The position numbers were made by a program, and so were the translations under genes. The notes under the pieces were generated by a model. The model saw only the letters and a list, made by a program, of their open reading frames with translations, searched no databases and was not told the origin of the DNA. Positions 33,262 to 45,714 of a stretch of 64,000 nt of DNA are shown here, in pieces (the stretch's first letter is position 1; each line of letters starts with the position of its first letter). The DNA is from Copromyces sp. CBS 386.78 (taxonomy: Eukaryota > Ascomycota > Sordariomycetes > Sordariales > Sordariaceae), in contig MU839091.1 in assembly GCA_030685235.1 (NCBI GenBank), forward strand, positions 536,898-600,897, in the 5' to 3' direction.

Positions 33262-36200
33262 GATATTGCTGCTGTTGCTGGTGTTGCAAGTTCGACGTGG
33301 AGACGCTGGGTATCCCCGAGTCACGCGTCCGTCGGCTGATACTACCAGTCCGATTATTGAGCATCGCCGCCTGACCCAGCGACAGCTGGCGCTGCGCCCT
33401 CTCCTCCGCAAGTCTTTCCGCGTAGCTGCTGGCAACAATGGTCTCCCGCTCTCCGCCTGCTGTCCTGTCGAGATATCGACGGCTGGCCGATGGCTGTATT
33501 ACTGGGGCAGTAGGAGCACTCAACCGAGAACTTATCGAGGTAGGGACCAATCGCCTGCGAGGCAATGCCGATGAGCCAAGCGGAGTGTTGTCGGGAGGAG
33601 ACGAAGTTTGGCCGGTGAATTCACGTGGAGCACCTCGCAGTCCATTGACCTCTGTTATGGCCCTGGACGGGGTGCGATACCGGTCCTCGTCCTCTTCGTT
33701 AAAGACTTTTCGTGAACGGAGCAGCAGCGACGTTTTACGACCCTCCGCTTGTTGCATCTCTTCTTGTTCCTCTTGTCCTACTCTCCGGCTCCTCAAAAGC
33801 AACGATGACCTTCTGCCGGCAAGTTGCTCCTCTGGTTCTTCTACCGCAACTCGACGGTTCCTAGCCAATAGCAATGACGACTTTCGCCCGGGTGTACCAA
33901 AGTCAACTGGGGTAGCTGGCATAGCTGAATTCCTGGGACTCGGTATAGCACTCGCAGCCAAGAGTGATATCCTTCGCTGTTCCATTGTCGTTGGAGCCCT
34001 AGGACTAGTAGCGCTCGGTTGTGGCAATGCTGTTTCTGTAATGATGCTCGATCGTCGCGGGCCCATGATGCCTGTGAATTTGATCGCTGTTGTCGGTGTT
34101 ATGGCCTTTTCAGTCTCGCGGCTGGGAGCTGCGGTTTGAGCCGGCTTGGACTGGTTAGCTTCATCCGTCAATGCAATGCACAATTCAGTCAAGCTCCTGC
34201 AGATACTATCCGCTTTCCTTCGGAGCTGTCGATCCGTGACACCACTGCCATAGCCCCCAACAACACTCGCGCCACTCGATATCGGTCCCGGCTGTCCGGC
34301 AGCACCAATCATGGAGGTCAAAGCCAAGGCATCATTTGCTGCCGACTCAATGGCATTGAAGACTTCGACACTGATTAGGCCTTTTGTCTTTGACAGGGCT
34401 GATAAAAGAATGGGCTGTGTTTCTCGTGATGACGCATTACTAGCCGTCTCTCCGTGGTTGACAGTAGTTCCTCCCGATCCGCGCTTCGGCGACGCAGACA
34501 TGGTTGTAGCATTGGTCGTCGCCGTAGGGGGACGCTCCTCTGAACTCCTGGAATTTCCTGCCCCCGACGGTGGCTTCTTCCCCGTCAACTCCAACCTATG
34601 AATGCGAGACTTTAGGTCGTCCAGCTCATCCCAGACAGTAGAGGGGTCCGCGGTCGATGCTGATGAATCCGTCCCTTCGGCGCCTTGATTTGTCTCCACG
34701 TTCTGAGGTGGTTCCAGTCTTTGCGGCTCAGGAGCCCGGGGAACCAATGGTGAGGAGTTGTAAATACGGCCGCCAACGGCAAGGTTCGAATTCCGATAGT
34801 GCTGATTCCTCCCAACGGATGAGATCTCTGCCATTGATGACCTTCGAGAAAGTCCGGCGCCCGCCTCATAAGCATCCTGAAACGCTATCTGCCGGGGCGT
34901 TGGTGGATTCTGTCTAAGTGACGTTCGAACAGACTGGGAGCGACCAAGATCCTCCTGCGGTATGTTGGTATTCAGGCGACTCGTGATGCCTTGAAAATTC
35001 GGTTCTCGTGTTGTTCGTGGGTCTGAAAGTAGCCGGCTTCTGGACGAGGTTGTGTCGCGGGAATCGGAAAGTCGGCGAGAAGACACCGGGGGCGGTGATG
35101 ACGTCTGATATGATGGTATCGCTGTAGATAGTGGTCGGCGATGGGACGAGGTTCGGTTTATGCGTGACTGTCCGCCAGTTAGCCAATAAGCTACCGCGCA
35201 AATTCCGCAGACGAATAGCAAACACCACCCCAGATAAAGCGACTTACAATTGCGCTCTGATCCTCAGTCCGGGTTTGCGCCGGCCGCGGCGCTGGATCCT
35301 CGCGGGCAATATTCATAAAGATCTCGGCCGTATTTTCATTGTCGGAAGCCGCAGTAGCTGAATCTGGTGGTGTCATCCGCGACATATCGTCATCCCGTCT
35401 GCCCTCCAGGGCCCTCAAGGCGCGGTCTCTCTGGGTTGAGTTCGACATGTCCCCCTCGTTTGTATCGCCCACAGTGCGCCCGGGATTGCAGTTGTAGTCA
35501 AACGGCAGGTTATCGCGAGATGTCGAGGAGCGTAATGTCCGGGTCAGGGAGGTATTTGCTGCTTGCCCTCCGGAGCCGGGACCGGAGGCACTCAGGACAA
35601 TGGCGGGTTTGGAAGAAGAGGCTGGCGGGCGGGACCTCCTCTTTTCATTAATCTTGCTCGACTTGGTGGTCGCGGGCGGTACCGGTTCGCGTGGGCCCTG
35701 CGCAGTATCGATGCAAGGTAAAAGTCCGATCGAGGTCGTTTGGCGACGTTTTCCAAGAGGTGTCACGATGGATGCAGACCGGTATCTCGAAGCATACGGG
35801 CCCCTGGCGGCACTTTGGCTATCGCAGACGGAAGAGGCTGGGCGTTTTGAGCCAATAGACGAGACCGGTGCTGTTGGCGAAAAGGGCTGGAACGTCGAGG
35901 CACAAGAGTCTTGTAATCGCTTGTGGGTTTGTCTTGGCGGTGTTGCTGCAGCAGTAGTCGAGGGCGATCGTTCTTCAGCAGAAAGCAGAAGCTGTGGGCG
36001 GTTGACGAGATTATGATTAAATGGGCTAGTCGGTTGGGGTTGCTTTTGTTGTTGCTGCTGGTTAAATTGTGGTGGACTGGCAGTTGCGGCTAGCTTTGGG
36101 TTAAGAGGTAATTGCGCAGGGTCTCCAGCTGTCGACGAGACTGGGCCCCGTCCAGACTTCTTATTACTAGGTGAAGGTGGGATGTGGATGGGCTGCAGGG

Positions 36201-36942
36201 GCGGCAGCGAAGGAGGGAAAAGCGATGCGTCCTTTTTTAGGTCGGCGAAGCGAAAAGCGGGAAGTTTGGAGGAATTGTGGTGCTGACGGTGTGTGTGATG
36301 GACGTTGCTCTCATAGTCAACAGCCTGCGAAATGCCGACGTTGAGCTTGTCACTGCCGTTTCCGGTTGCTAGGCGACCGGTGGTGGTGGTGGTGATGTTA
36401 CGGGGAGCAGCAGTTGCCGTGGTGTTGCAAGTGTCAAGGTTGGATCCAGGCCCGAGTAGCTAGTTGGTGTTGAAGTTGAAGGTGATGACGGTGGAGTGAT
36501 GGTTCTTTCCCCCAGGAGTTCGAGTTCCGGCGCTGTCCGTGCTCCTCTTTCTGTTCCCAGAGATGCGTACTAATTGTGTGCGTCCGGGTGTGCTTGTGGG
36601 CTGTGCGCTGAACAAGTCCACTGTGGAGTGAAATGTGGAAGCAGCCCCAGGGGCAAGGCCCTGTTCCCCCGAACTGGACCATGTCATGTTGCGAAACTGG
36701 ACCCGCGCCGTTCGACGCTGTTGCTCTCGAATCCCGGCCTTGTGGGCACTCGACGTCCCTGTTCCTCCACTGCGCAATTCGGAAATCCCCGGTCTCCCCT
36801 GAGTGATCCACGCCTGTGTAATAACAACCCGATCAGATAGATCGTCTTGGGCTCTTCTCCGGACCTCTTCTTGTTTGATTTCACACACAATCTGTTGTTG
36901 GGTTGGCTTCCAGGTCCGTATTTGCCAGTGAGCTCCTGACAT
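33176..36942 (-). CDS. Large serine-rich disordered protein with RRxS repeats and poly-Q tail; 5' structure uncertain
   Basis: The secure part is exon 36459-35248 joined to 35167-33176 (80 nt intron, GTAAGT to CAG, CTAAC-like branch). Upstream the same frame is open to 37071 except for one TAG at 36460-36462. I propose a first exon 36942-36571 and an intron 36570-36460 (GTACGC to TAG), giving about 1,191 residues; the start and this intron are tentative. A second possible intron (GTGTGT to CAG, near 36820-36895) would also keep frame. I do not recognise the family. Visible features: a C-terminal helix (VWDELDDLKSRIHRLEL), a helical block (LISVEVFNAIESAANDALAL), five R-R/K-x-S repeats including GRRSSLLLRSRRV, and a run of about 18 glutamines at the end. 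The rest is S/P/T-rich. A cytoskeletal or signalling scaffold is possible but unproven. Confidence 0.6.
33209..33262. repeat. (TTG)n microsatellite coding polyglutamine on the minus strand
   Basis: About 18 TTG units read as CAA near the C-terminus of the minus-strand serine-rich protein, followed by mixed CAG/CAA codons. Confidence 0.95.
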
Positions 36943-39900
36943 CAGCACACCAACACTGACAATGACACGGGACTTGGTCCACGGGAGACCAACGCGTGAT
37001 CCCCTAGCTAACGGCGAGACGGTCGTGTGCAATACGTAAGGTAGGTGTTGAGCAACCACAGCCGGCAGCAAGTGAACGGCAAGACCCGAGTGGGTATAGA
37101 GATAATATTAAAATTGCAACCGGTAACGGAACTTGGTTGCAAATAGGGCAAAGGAGTAAACAAGATGACGGCGGCAAGGATGAGGGTGGAAAAGAGTGGA
37201 GAGTAGTTTGATATGACAAGCGAGGAGAGACTCATAGGTACCCGGCCAGCACGATAAAACCCCCCTCGATGAAATGAGATGAACGGGTGATGTGACTTGA
37301 CTTGGGGCGGTCTCAACCCTAGATGAGGGAGCACAAAACCAGAAGGCCGGTGAGAGAGAAATAGGAAATTGATGGCTTCAACACACATACCAAGCAACAC
37401 AACACTCAGTCAAGCCGCGAGTGAGGCGACCGATGGTTGGAAGAGCCGAGAGGATAGAGTGTTCCTAGACACACCTGACGGTTACCTCATGCCAGACATG
37501 TCCGGGCCCGAGAAGAGTAAGACTTGTTTGAATATCAACGAGCCTCCACTCCACTCGGATTGGTCAAAAGCTGCAAGACGATGCAGAACTGCTGCGTCGT
37601 GTACCGGAAGAGCTATGTAAATAGTGTTCGTCAACTTGACCCAATGGCGGGAAGCCAGGGAGTGTTGCGGCATGATTCTGCAATCCCTCCCGCCTCCAGA
37701 TAAGACGACCCGTCGACTGGGCGCCCAAAAAAGTCGATGGTCGTCAGTCAAGCAAGGGATCGATTGGGATCCAGAACTGCGGGAACGGAACGACAAGTGA
37801 GGGGTTTTCCCTTTCTTTGTCGTTTGTCCCAGAAGCCGGAATCGATTGCAAGAGTTCACGAGCCTATAAGGAGTTCCCAAGGTGCCCTTGACGACCAGTT
37901 CAAGAAACGAAAAGGGCCAATGCTAAATGCTCCCACACTCCTTTCCGGCTCCTCTTTGGCCATGTGCGCAGGAAGCTAAACAGCGGAAGACTACTGCACG
38001 ACTATAGCGGCCTGACAGGGCGAGCCCAATTCAGGCTTCTGATTGGGCTGTCTCCTCCATTCGCAAAGGGGCAAAGTGACGATCCTGGCACCAGTGAGTG
38101 AGCCCCTTTGGTACCGGAATCAGCAATGTTCCGAGTGTGAGATTTTGTCAGTAGAATGTGTTGAAAAGAGGTTTGAAGAGCCTCTCATCCCGCTCTTCAA
38201 AAGGCCCGGTCGAGAAACAGCGGCATGGCGCAATCTCCCGTCTGCCCACAGGCCCAACCCATCTTCAACTGGGCCCCCCCATATTGCCCACGCCTTTATT
38301 TTATTTTATTCTTCCTCTCCCGCTCGTTCACAAAGTGTGGAGGTTTGGGGAGCGACACCTCCAGCCCTCATTGATGCCTCATTAATATTGGGATTTAGAG
38401 GGTTTCGATCTATTATTGCAGAGGGTAACACGTGACCCCAACGGCCATGTCTCGCGTGTGTGCCGTGTCATCAGAGTCTGTCGGTCAAACTGTTCTGTCT
38501 GGTAGTTAATGTCCCCTTGTCCCCCTCATTTGGCTCCTGAGTCCTACCTTCAAACCCCGGTGCTTAATATCAATACTTCCAACCCGCCGAACCCCCAGTG
38601 TCCCCGTACTCTGCAGCACGGAGTTTGGGGTGTTAGAGGGTTGGTTTTGTTGTGCCTGGCAATTGTTGTTTTGTGCCAACAAAATCTTCAATAAACCTTT
38701 GAAGACGTTATCCCTTGGCCTATGTATGGGGCTAGGCTTGCGAGCTTTGGTGTAAGCGAGGGGGGATCTGGCCGAGGATGAGGCTGGAGAGGAAACAAGA
38801 ATGTTTTGTCCCCATGCCAACTGCCGTCTAGCGATGGAACTCGAGGCAACCAGGATGTCGAGGAGCAGTCAACATATCAGAGCGAAGTTCGAGGAAACGA
38901 GTCTAGGGTCAATAGACGGGAACCACAATACCACAAAGGTTCCGTGAAAGCGCGATTTGACCCGGCCTAGCTTAACCCGGGCTGTCTTCCCCAACCCTCC
39001 AGAGTCCTGAGCCAAGCATGGGGCATACATGGAGGCTGAACGGACCCTGGTGGACAACGGCACGAAACCTCCCGTCTGTAGGGGATGATTTCGTTCCTAC
39101 GGGGAATAGGTCGGGCACCATACAGGGGAAGGGGTAAAGAGAAGCGTTGTTACAGGGTCTTCGCGAGGTGATTAGCAGCTGGCAAATGCCGGGCACTGTA
39201 ACTTGAAGTGAGTGGTGCTCTGCGGTTTTCTAGGCGTGCCAGTTTTCTCGTAAACGTAGATAGCCGAAAGCACAGCCGATATCCTGCTTCCGCGGTTCTT
39301 GTCGGATGTGGCGATCCGTCCGGTCTGCACAGGACCAGGAGCCAGGAGGGTTTGCCTTGGTTGCGGAGATCCGTCGTCTGCGAGACTGAGGACTCGTGGG
39401 GTTTAAGGACTGAAAATTGGTGACTGCCAGGGCAGAAACTGGATCCTATAGACGAAGTCTCTAGCGGTTTCAAGTGCTGGCGAAACCGGTGTTTTGATTT
39501 TATGGCCTGAAAGCGATCGCCCAGGTTCACAACCTGGAACCGGCAGGCACTGGAGTCGGAACCGAGGACCTGGCCAGGTGGGATGGTTGAAAGCTGGCGA
39601 TGGAAGTTCTCAGCATGTGTCCGGCAACTGTATGGAACTGCCGGAGCAGTTTCGTCTGCGTGGATGCATATGTCACGGAGAACGCTGCGCCCAGAAGCAG
39701 ACCGGCCCGGGCCGCTATAAGAACAAATCTACCGGAGGGTCGCCGAGATCGGATCCACACGGGGCCGCCGAAACCTGTCATCCCTCGGGTCAAACGAGCG
39801 GGATTGCCGAGTGCCGCATTCCATCTTACAAGTCGCCGTGTAGCCATGTAACTATTCGAGGCGGGATATCCTATTGTTAACGTGAGGGAATGGATAAGTT

Positions 39901-42900
39901 ATATCTGGGATATGTCTCATGCACGCTCACAGGTTTGGAATGTTTGCATGTGTCGAGCCCAGCGTCAACAAGGCATTGCAGGGTAAAAGAAGGGCACATC
40001 ATACAGGATCGATGCTATCACAAACAGAAATCGGTGATTTCCTCCTGTGACTTCGTGGTGGACGATTGTTCTTGAGGTCATCCCCGTGATGATCATCGGA
40101 GTGACCGGTCGACTGGATTCATTCTGACATTTGAAAGGAGCGCGTTCAAAGGCAGATCAACGTGCACAGCTCGTCGATCATTGTCGATGGTGAAAGAGGC
40201 GACCGAGGTCGATTGTGGTGGATTTTGGTGAACTCGTGGAATGGTATTCCGTTCTCGACCAGTGAAAATGCTTCAAAGCGTCTTCGCCAATACGAGCCAG
40301 CTTCCACAGCGAGGAGAACTCCACGATCAGCTAGTAAAAACGGTCATCCTTGCCTTTGTTTCAAGATTTTTAGTTCTCTAGCGTCTGATTTCTGATTTGT
40401 TGTTCAGGCTACGGTTATTACTCCACCAGTTCAAAGTGAGAAATTTTGCCGAGGGCACAGTTGGAAAGGATGTTACGACGCACTGTAAGTACTTCAGTTG
40501 GAGATCCATCGCTGCGTTGAGTGCAGATGGAGCGCCTTGTCGGTTCCAAATTCCAAATTCAATGAGACGTGTGATCTTCCACTGACTTGAAGCCATAGCA
40601 AGCAATACTAATGGCTCATATTTTGACCACAATACTCTGACTAGAGACAAGGAAGACAAGATTGAAGGGGTCTTATGAATCGATACCTATGTCTCAGCTT
40701 GTAGAGGTATGTTGCGTATTGTACACTTTGCGGACTGCACAGGCGGCTGAACTCTTGGGTGGAAAGATGATACAAGCTTCTCTTGGGACGGCGGGGACCC
40801 CGCTTGCTTGTGGCTTTTTTGAAGAACAGGAGCTGGTCGGCTCCGTTAGTGTAAGCACTGCGGCTCGGTTGTGAAGTGGATGCGGACGGACGGACCTCCG
40901 GTAAAGGGATGCCATCCGGCCAGATGTCCGACCGGCGGCTATAGACGGACCTCAAGTCCAGCTGTCCAGCGGGCCACGCCGGCCTCGAAGCGAGGAGATT
41001 GCGGCGTAGCAGCTATTTCCATGATCTGTATATAAGCGCCAGTTGCAATAAATTAGGACATGAGTCGCAAATGTGAGCCAGTCGTTCTCAGCTGTCCGCA
41101 TCACCTAAACTCATCACAAATCCCTCTCGTGAAGATGGTAAGCGCATGATCTCGAAGCTCCAGAAGCAATGAGTTCAATGTCACACTATTCAAGGACCAT
41201 TGGAGTCTCAATAATATCATTTGAAAGCTGTCATGTTCGGGTCAACCTCGTCGATTCATGCCGGAGTTGAAGAGCTCAAAGAGCCGAAAACATCAACTTG
41301 GTGAGAGAGAGCTGGGTGGTCAGACAAGCCAGCCGCGGGTGACTGGAGCAATCATGATAATCAAACCAAGGGCAGCAACCAATCATGATCCAAAACAATT
41401 TGAGTGCACGTCGCACCGTCTATATTTAGAAATGCATTGCTTTGGAGCCAACTGAACTTCCCAGCAGTCGTAGCCGCCGGCCGCTGTAGCTGGCAGCGGA
41501 GGCCATCTGCAACTCCCTTCTGATTGGCCGTCAATGTGCCCCTTGACCCACCAACAGCCTGCACGCAACCAGGAGCAGCAGCAGTGGCCAACTGAGGAGG
41601 AGCAACACCATTCGTTCGCTTTGGGCGCAAGAGAGGAAAGAAAGAATCCAAATGAAGCCATGTCCTTCCTTTTTTCGACAGCCTCTGAGGAAGAGGGCTG
41701 AAGATAGCACAGGGCAGCAGGGCTTCCAATCTTGCCCCAGGCTCTGGACTGGAACTCTGGAACCGTTGCTTCGAGAGCCTCTCCCCTCTTTTGGCCAATG
41801 GTCAAGCAGTGTGCGGCGTGCAGCGTGCAGCGTAACAGGGCCGATACCAAAAAAAGGCTGGTGCAACAAGAGGTCCAGTTTTAGGAGACCGGGCAAGTCC
41901 AAGGTTAGAAAGGCGTCGCCGATCCCGTTCAGGTTCTTGCCCTGGCCCCACCGTGTACCTGCCTACAGTGTGAGAATGTCAGAGACGGGAGTGTGTGACC
42001 TATGGGAACCTGGGTGCAGCGCAGCAGTGAAGCACTTTTGGCACTCCGTCCCAGGTCGTTCTAGCCTGGAGCGTGCCGTTCCATTCTGCGTCTCTCAGTT
42101 CCTCTGCAGCGAGTCCGCACCTGTGTTGTCCACGCTGCTTCCTCTTGTTCACAACACAACCTCGCAATTCCACCCACTTCCCTTCTCTTCAACACCGCCA
42201 AAGTGGAAGAAGTCAAGGGCTCGACTGAGGTCGCTTCAAGGTTCCCTCGGCGCCTTTTTTTACTTCTTTCCCACCATTACTACCTTTTCTTGTCCCCAGT
42301 ACCACCTCGCCTCTTCCAATTCGTTGAATTTGCGCCATTCCCATTTCCCTTCTGGCCACCCTCCTTCGTGATTCAACAACGTCCTCCACCTCAAATCCTG
42401 ATCCCCTCTTCTCCTCCACATCTTTCCCACCCTTCAATTCCTCCGCATTTCAACTTTCGGACTCGACAAGGAAGAGATAGTGTTCGAGTATCAAGACGCT
42501 AAAAGAGCTTGGACCGCGCAGCGCACGCCAAAGGACCAGTCTGGATTGGAGGTTGGCACTCGCTCGCAACAGGCCCAGGACAACGACAAAGAAACCTCTT
42601 CCCCTCCTCTTCCGTCTTGTCTTCCCGTCAGTCCTTCGATTGTCAATCGACCACGGCCCGACGACCGCTCTCCTTCTCCTGCCGCCTTGGAGGCCGTGAC
42701 CCTGCGAACTCTCCTCTCGACAGACCCGATAATGATAATGTCTTGACGCCCAAGGCTCCTTGATCACCATCCCGTCCTCGCGCAACCGTTCTCTTTTCGT
42801 CCGATCCCGATACCCACGAGGCTCTTCATTGCGGACTTATTTGTCGACTAGCAACGACTTCAAACCTGCGCTCTTCATCTGCGCATTCACATAATTCATT

Positions 42901-43278
42901 TCTACATTGCTGCCCGGCGCCATTGTTCAGGGCAAAGGCTTGGTTGTTTTCCTTTGGGTGGGATAACAATCGGAAGTCGATTACAGTTGGGAAAGGAAGA
43001 AGGATTCAGCAGTGCTGTCCGCCTGGCCCAAATTTTGGCTGTTAAACAACACTTACGGCCCTACCCACTCATTTGACTTTGTTCTCATTATTCCCCAGAA
43101 GCGGATTTCTACAAGTTCTTTACTTGTTTTTTTTTTCGGACAAGTTAACCGACAGGATCCTTTTCCTGCGATATCGATACAGTGGTCGCGACTCGACCGC
43201 AGCAAGCGAGGGTTAAGTCCAGGCCCACACCAGCACGACGGCCACAGTTGACCTGTTTTCGCACACCGGGTATCGAAT
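36943..43278. other. 6.3 kb unique region without a recognised gene
   Basis: GC-balanced, not RIP-like. Only short ORFs without family motifs occur (largest about 239 codons at 41652-42371 plus, low-complexity). The right part (42100-43200) is CT-rich with many short uORF-like frames, consistent with a long promoter and leader of the MAPK phosphatase gene. The left part probably holds the promoter of the minus-strand serine-rich gene. I see no RNA gene. Confidence 0.4.
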
Positions 43279-45714
43279 ATGCCTTCAGCCACGACACGGC
43301 GGTTGTATGAGGATCAGATTCCCTCGTTCATGTCCGTGTATGACCTGGATCCAGAGGGCATGGACCAACAGAGTGCCATCACCGTGGTCGACCCGCAATC
43401 AGTGATGCGCCTCGAGTCCGGAAAACTACCGGGCGATACACAGCCACCCCAGCTACGACCAAATGCAATGCATACGGATGCTGCCCACAAGCAACACAAC
43501 AGCACCACGAGCCGAGCAACTGAGTCAGCCGAATCCTCGCCTACTACGACTGTATCGTGTACGGATTCCTCAGATCTCTCCGATCCCTCTCCATCATCTT
43601 CCCCGGATTCGCCAGTAAATCTAATACATCTTTCCACCTTGGCGGCGCCGACACAACCCTTCACAAGCGACTTGTCTCGCCTGGCCAGTCTCTCGGTATC
43701 GGATCCCAACCTTGCACAACGTCCCATGACCTCGCCCGCGCCGCGGAGACCTAAAAACATGAAGGGGCTGTCGATTCAACCACCGTTCAACTCCCTTGCT
43801 TCCTCTCTGGTTTCCGAGCCTTCCTCTCCATCCTTCATCAAGCCAACAATTCCTGGCATGAAGCGGAAGCCAAGTTTGCTCAGCCTCAAGACGAACACTT
43901 CAGACTTGATGAACCGCACAACATTAGAGGTGCCCCCTTCACCTTCGGTCCCTCCTATTCTCCAGCGCCGTGCCTTGAAGCATTCCACCTCGACCCCTCA
44001 CATGCTCTCTGGTCTGAAGTCCGCAACGTTTGGCCCAGCAGGGGGAATGACAATACCCCCTCCGTTGCAGCGCAACGAATCCGGACTTTCGGAATTTTTC
44101 AGACCATCAAGACCATTGGCACTCAGTGGCTTAAGCTCTACGATTCTGGAAGAAGAGGCGCCAATTAAGGCACAAGTTGCGAATAAGGCGATATACGAGG
44201 TCGACCCATACCATGAAGTGGAGAATAACGAGGACCAAAAGTCGCCAGGCTATCCCGATGGGCCGGTATGCATCTATAACAACAGCGTTTTCCTGTACCT
44301 TGAGCCCACCGCGGAGGAAGCTGCTCGTTTTGATGTGGTCATCAACGTGGCACGCGAGGTCTCGAATCCGTTCAAAGTTGGCATGGGAAGCAAAAAGGAT
44401 TCGCAGGAGAAACCAGATATTGACTCCCCAGTACCCGATACCGCGGCTACCACTTGCAGCTTCGCCACGGCATTCGAGTTTATCCCAGATAGCGATACGC
44501 CAACTACCCCCAAGGCTCAGTCTTTCAAGGAGCCGGAGTACATTCACATCCCATGGGATCACAACACTGATATTGGAAATGACTTGATGACGCTTTGCGA
44601 GATGATCGATAAGAGGACCAAGGAGGGGAAGAAAGTTCTCATTCACTGCCAGCAGGGCGCCAGTCGATCGGCGAGTTTGATCATCGCCTACGGAATGTAT
44701 CAGAACCCTGATCTCACTGTCAACGATGCTTATCATGCCGCGCAGGCCAAAAGCAGGTGGATCAGCCCCAACATGAGGCTGATGTACTGCTTACAAGATT
44801 TTCAGAAGGAGGTCTCAAAGAGGAAGCTAACGACGTCGAGCTTCAAGCCGCGCCTGGGAAGAAGCCCTTCAAGGCACAGGATGACTCTGTCAGTCGACAA
44901 CATTGATCTACCGGTAAAACAAGAGCCATTGACTGCGCCATTGCCAAGGGAGGATGTTGCGTCGAAACACGCCACACCTGAGATTAGTCCTACACGAGGC
45001 CGAGGACACTCTACCCCAAAGAGAGGGGAGCCAATATCGCCAGGTCCATCATCCGCGCCTTCAAGCTTTTCATGGGCTATCAAGGAAGACGAGAAGGATC
45101 CTGGAAGATTTGGTCGTTTTAACATTAACTTGAGCATCAAGTCTCCCGAGCCGGATAGGGGAAGGTCTTCCACCCCACCACCCCTTTTGAAACCGAAACC
45201 TTCTCGTGGACTTTTTGCTCCCACGTTGGCAGAACCTCCGAAGTCGCCTGGCTTTGGTCCTCCTCTCGAGGCAGCCTTCTCCAAGCCGCCACCATCCCCT
45301 GGTTTTGCAGCTCATCGGTTCGGTTCACAGGCAGGATTCGGATTTGTGCCGTTGACACTAGGAGCAGCGCCAACATTGGGAGCACCGCCCAAGCGCAAAG
45401 TGAGCAAGGACGTTACGCCTCCAGAAAGGCATGTAGCCGTCGTGCGAGGCTTTAACGAAGATGCCGCACTCATGTCGCCACGTGCCGAGACAATGACAGC
45501 GAACCCTCTTCATGAGCCATTTGCAGGCATTCCCGGTATGCAGTTCGTGGAGGTGCCACCCACACCAGGTGAAGGTTTGTTCTCACCTCGGGAGACATTG
45601 TTCCCCCGCGACCCTTCCTATCCGTTCGGGCGGCCAAAACAAGTGGCAGACCCTAGGAGTCCACCAACAAAGGGAGAAACCCCTATTGTTCGGTCGATCG
45701 ATGAACTGCTATGA
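43279..45714 (+). CDS. Dual-specificity MAP kinase phosphatase, Msg5/Pmp1-like
   Basis: Single exon, 811 residues, ATG at 43279. It is expected to dephosphorylate the Thr/Tyr pair of MAP kinases. The catalytic domain lies at about residues 310-520: it opens PDGPVCIYNNSVFLYLEP, has the general-acid region EYIHIPWDHNTDI, and the active site HCQQGASRSAS (Cys-x5-Arg) near residues 455-465, followed by DAYHAAQAKSRWISPN. An insertion between strands (SKKDSQEKPD to TPTTPKAQS) lengthens the domain compared with small phosphatases. The N-terminus is disordered and carries a kinase-docking-like D motif, MKRKPSLLSL. The C-terminal 290 residues are P/S-rich with SP/TP sites that a MAP kinase could phosphorylate. 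Domain layout (long N-terminus, DSP, disordered tail) matches yeast Msg5 and relatives. Confidence 0.9.
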   Translation: MPSATTRRLYEDQIPSFMSVYDLDPEGMDQQSAITVVDPQSVMRLESGKLPGDTQPPQLRPNAMHTDAAHKQHNSTTSRATESAESSPTTTVSCTDSSDLSDPSPSSSPDSPVNLIHLSTLAAPTQPFTSDLSRLASLSVSDPNLAQRPMTSPAPRRPKNMKGLSIQPPFNSLASSLVSEPSSPSFIKPTIPGMKRKPSLLSLKTNTSDLMNRTTLEVPPSPSVPPILQRRALKHSTSTPHMLSGLKSATFGPAGGMTIPPPLQRNESGLSEFFRPSRPLALSGLSSTILEEEAPIKAQVANKAIYEVDPYHEVENNEDQKSPGYPDGPVCIYNNSVFLYLEPTAEEAARFDVVINVAREVSNPFKVGMGSKKDSQEKPDIDSPVPDTAATTCSFATAFEFIPDSDTPTTPKAQSFKEPEYIHIPWDHNTDIGNDLMTLCEMIDKRTKEGKKVLIHCQQGASRSASLIIAYGMYQNPDLTVNDAYHAAQAKSRWISPNMRLMYCLQDFQKEVSKRKLTTSSFKPRLGRSPSRHRMTLSVDNIDLPVKQEPLTAPLPREDVASKHATPEISPTRGRGHSTPKRGEPISPGPSSAPSSFSWAIKEDEKDPGRFGRFNINLSIKSPEPDRGRSSTPPPLLKPKPSRGLFAPTLAEPPKSPGFGPPLEAAFSKPPPSPGFAAHRFGSQAGFGFVPLTLGAAPTLGAPPKRKVSKDVTPPERHVAVVRGFNEDAALMSPRAETMTANPLHEPFAGIPGMQFVEVPPTPGEGLFSPRETLFPRDPSYPFGRPKQVADPRSPPTKGETPIVRSIDELL

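Noticed and set aside
33438..34139. 233-codon plus-strand open frame
   Set aside because: Antisense to the serine-rich protein; low-complexity translation with no family features.
34780..34795. tRNA B-box-like GGTTCGAATTCC
   Set aside because: One base too long for the consensus, no A-box or cloverleaf around it, and inside a coding exon.
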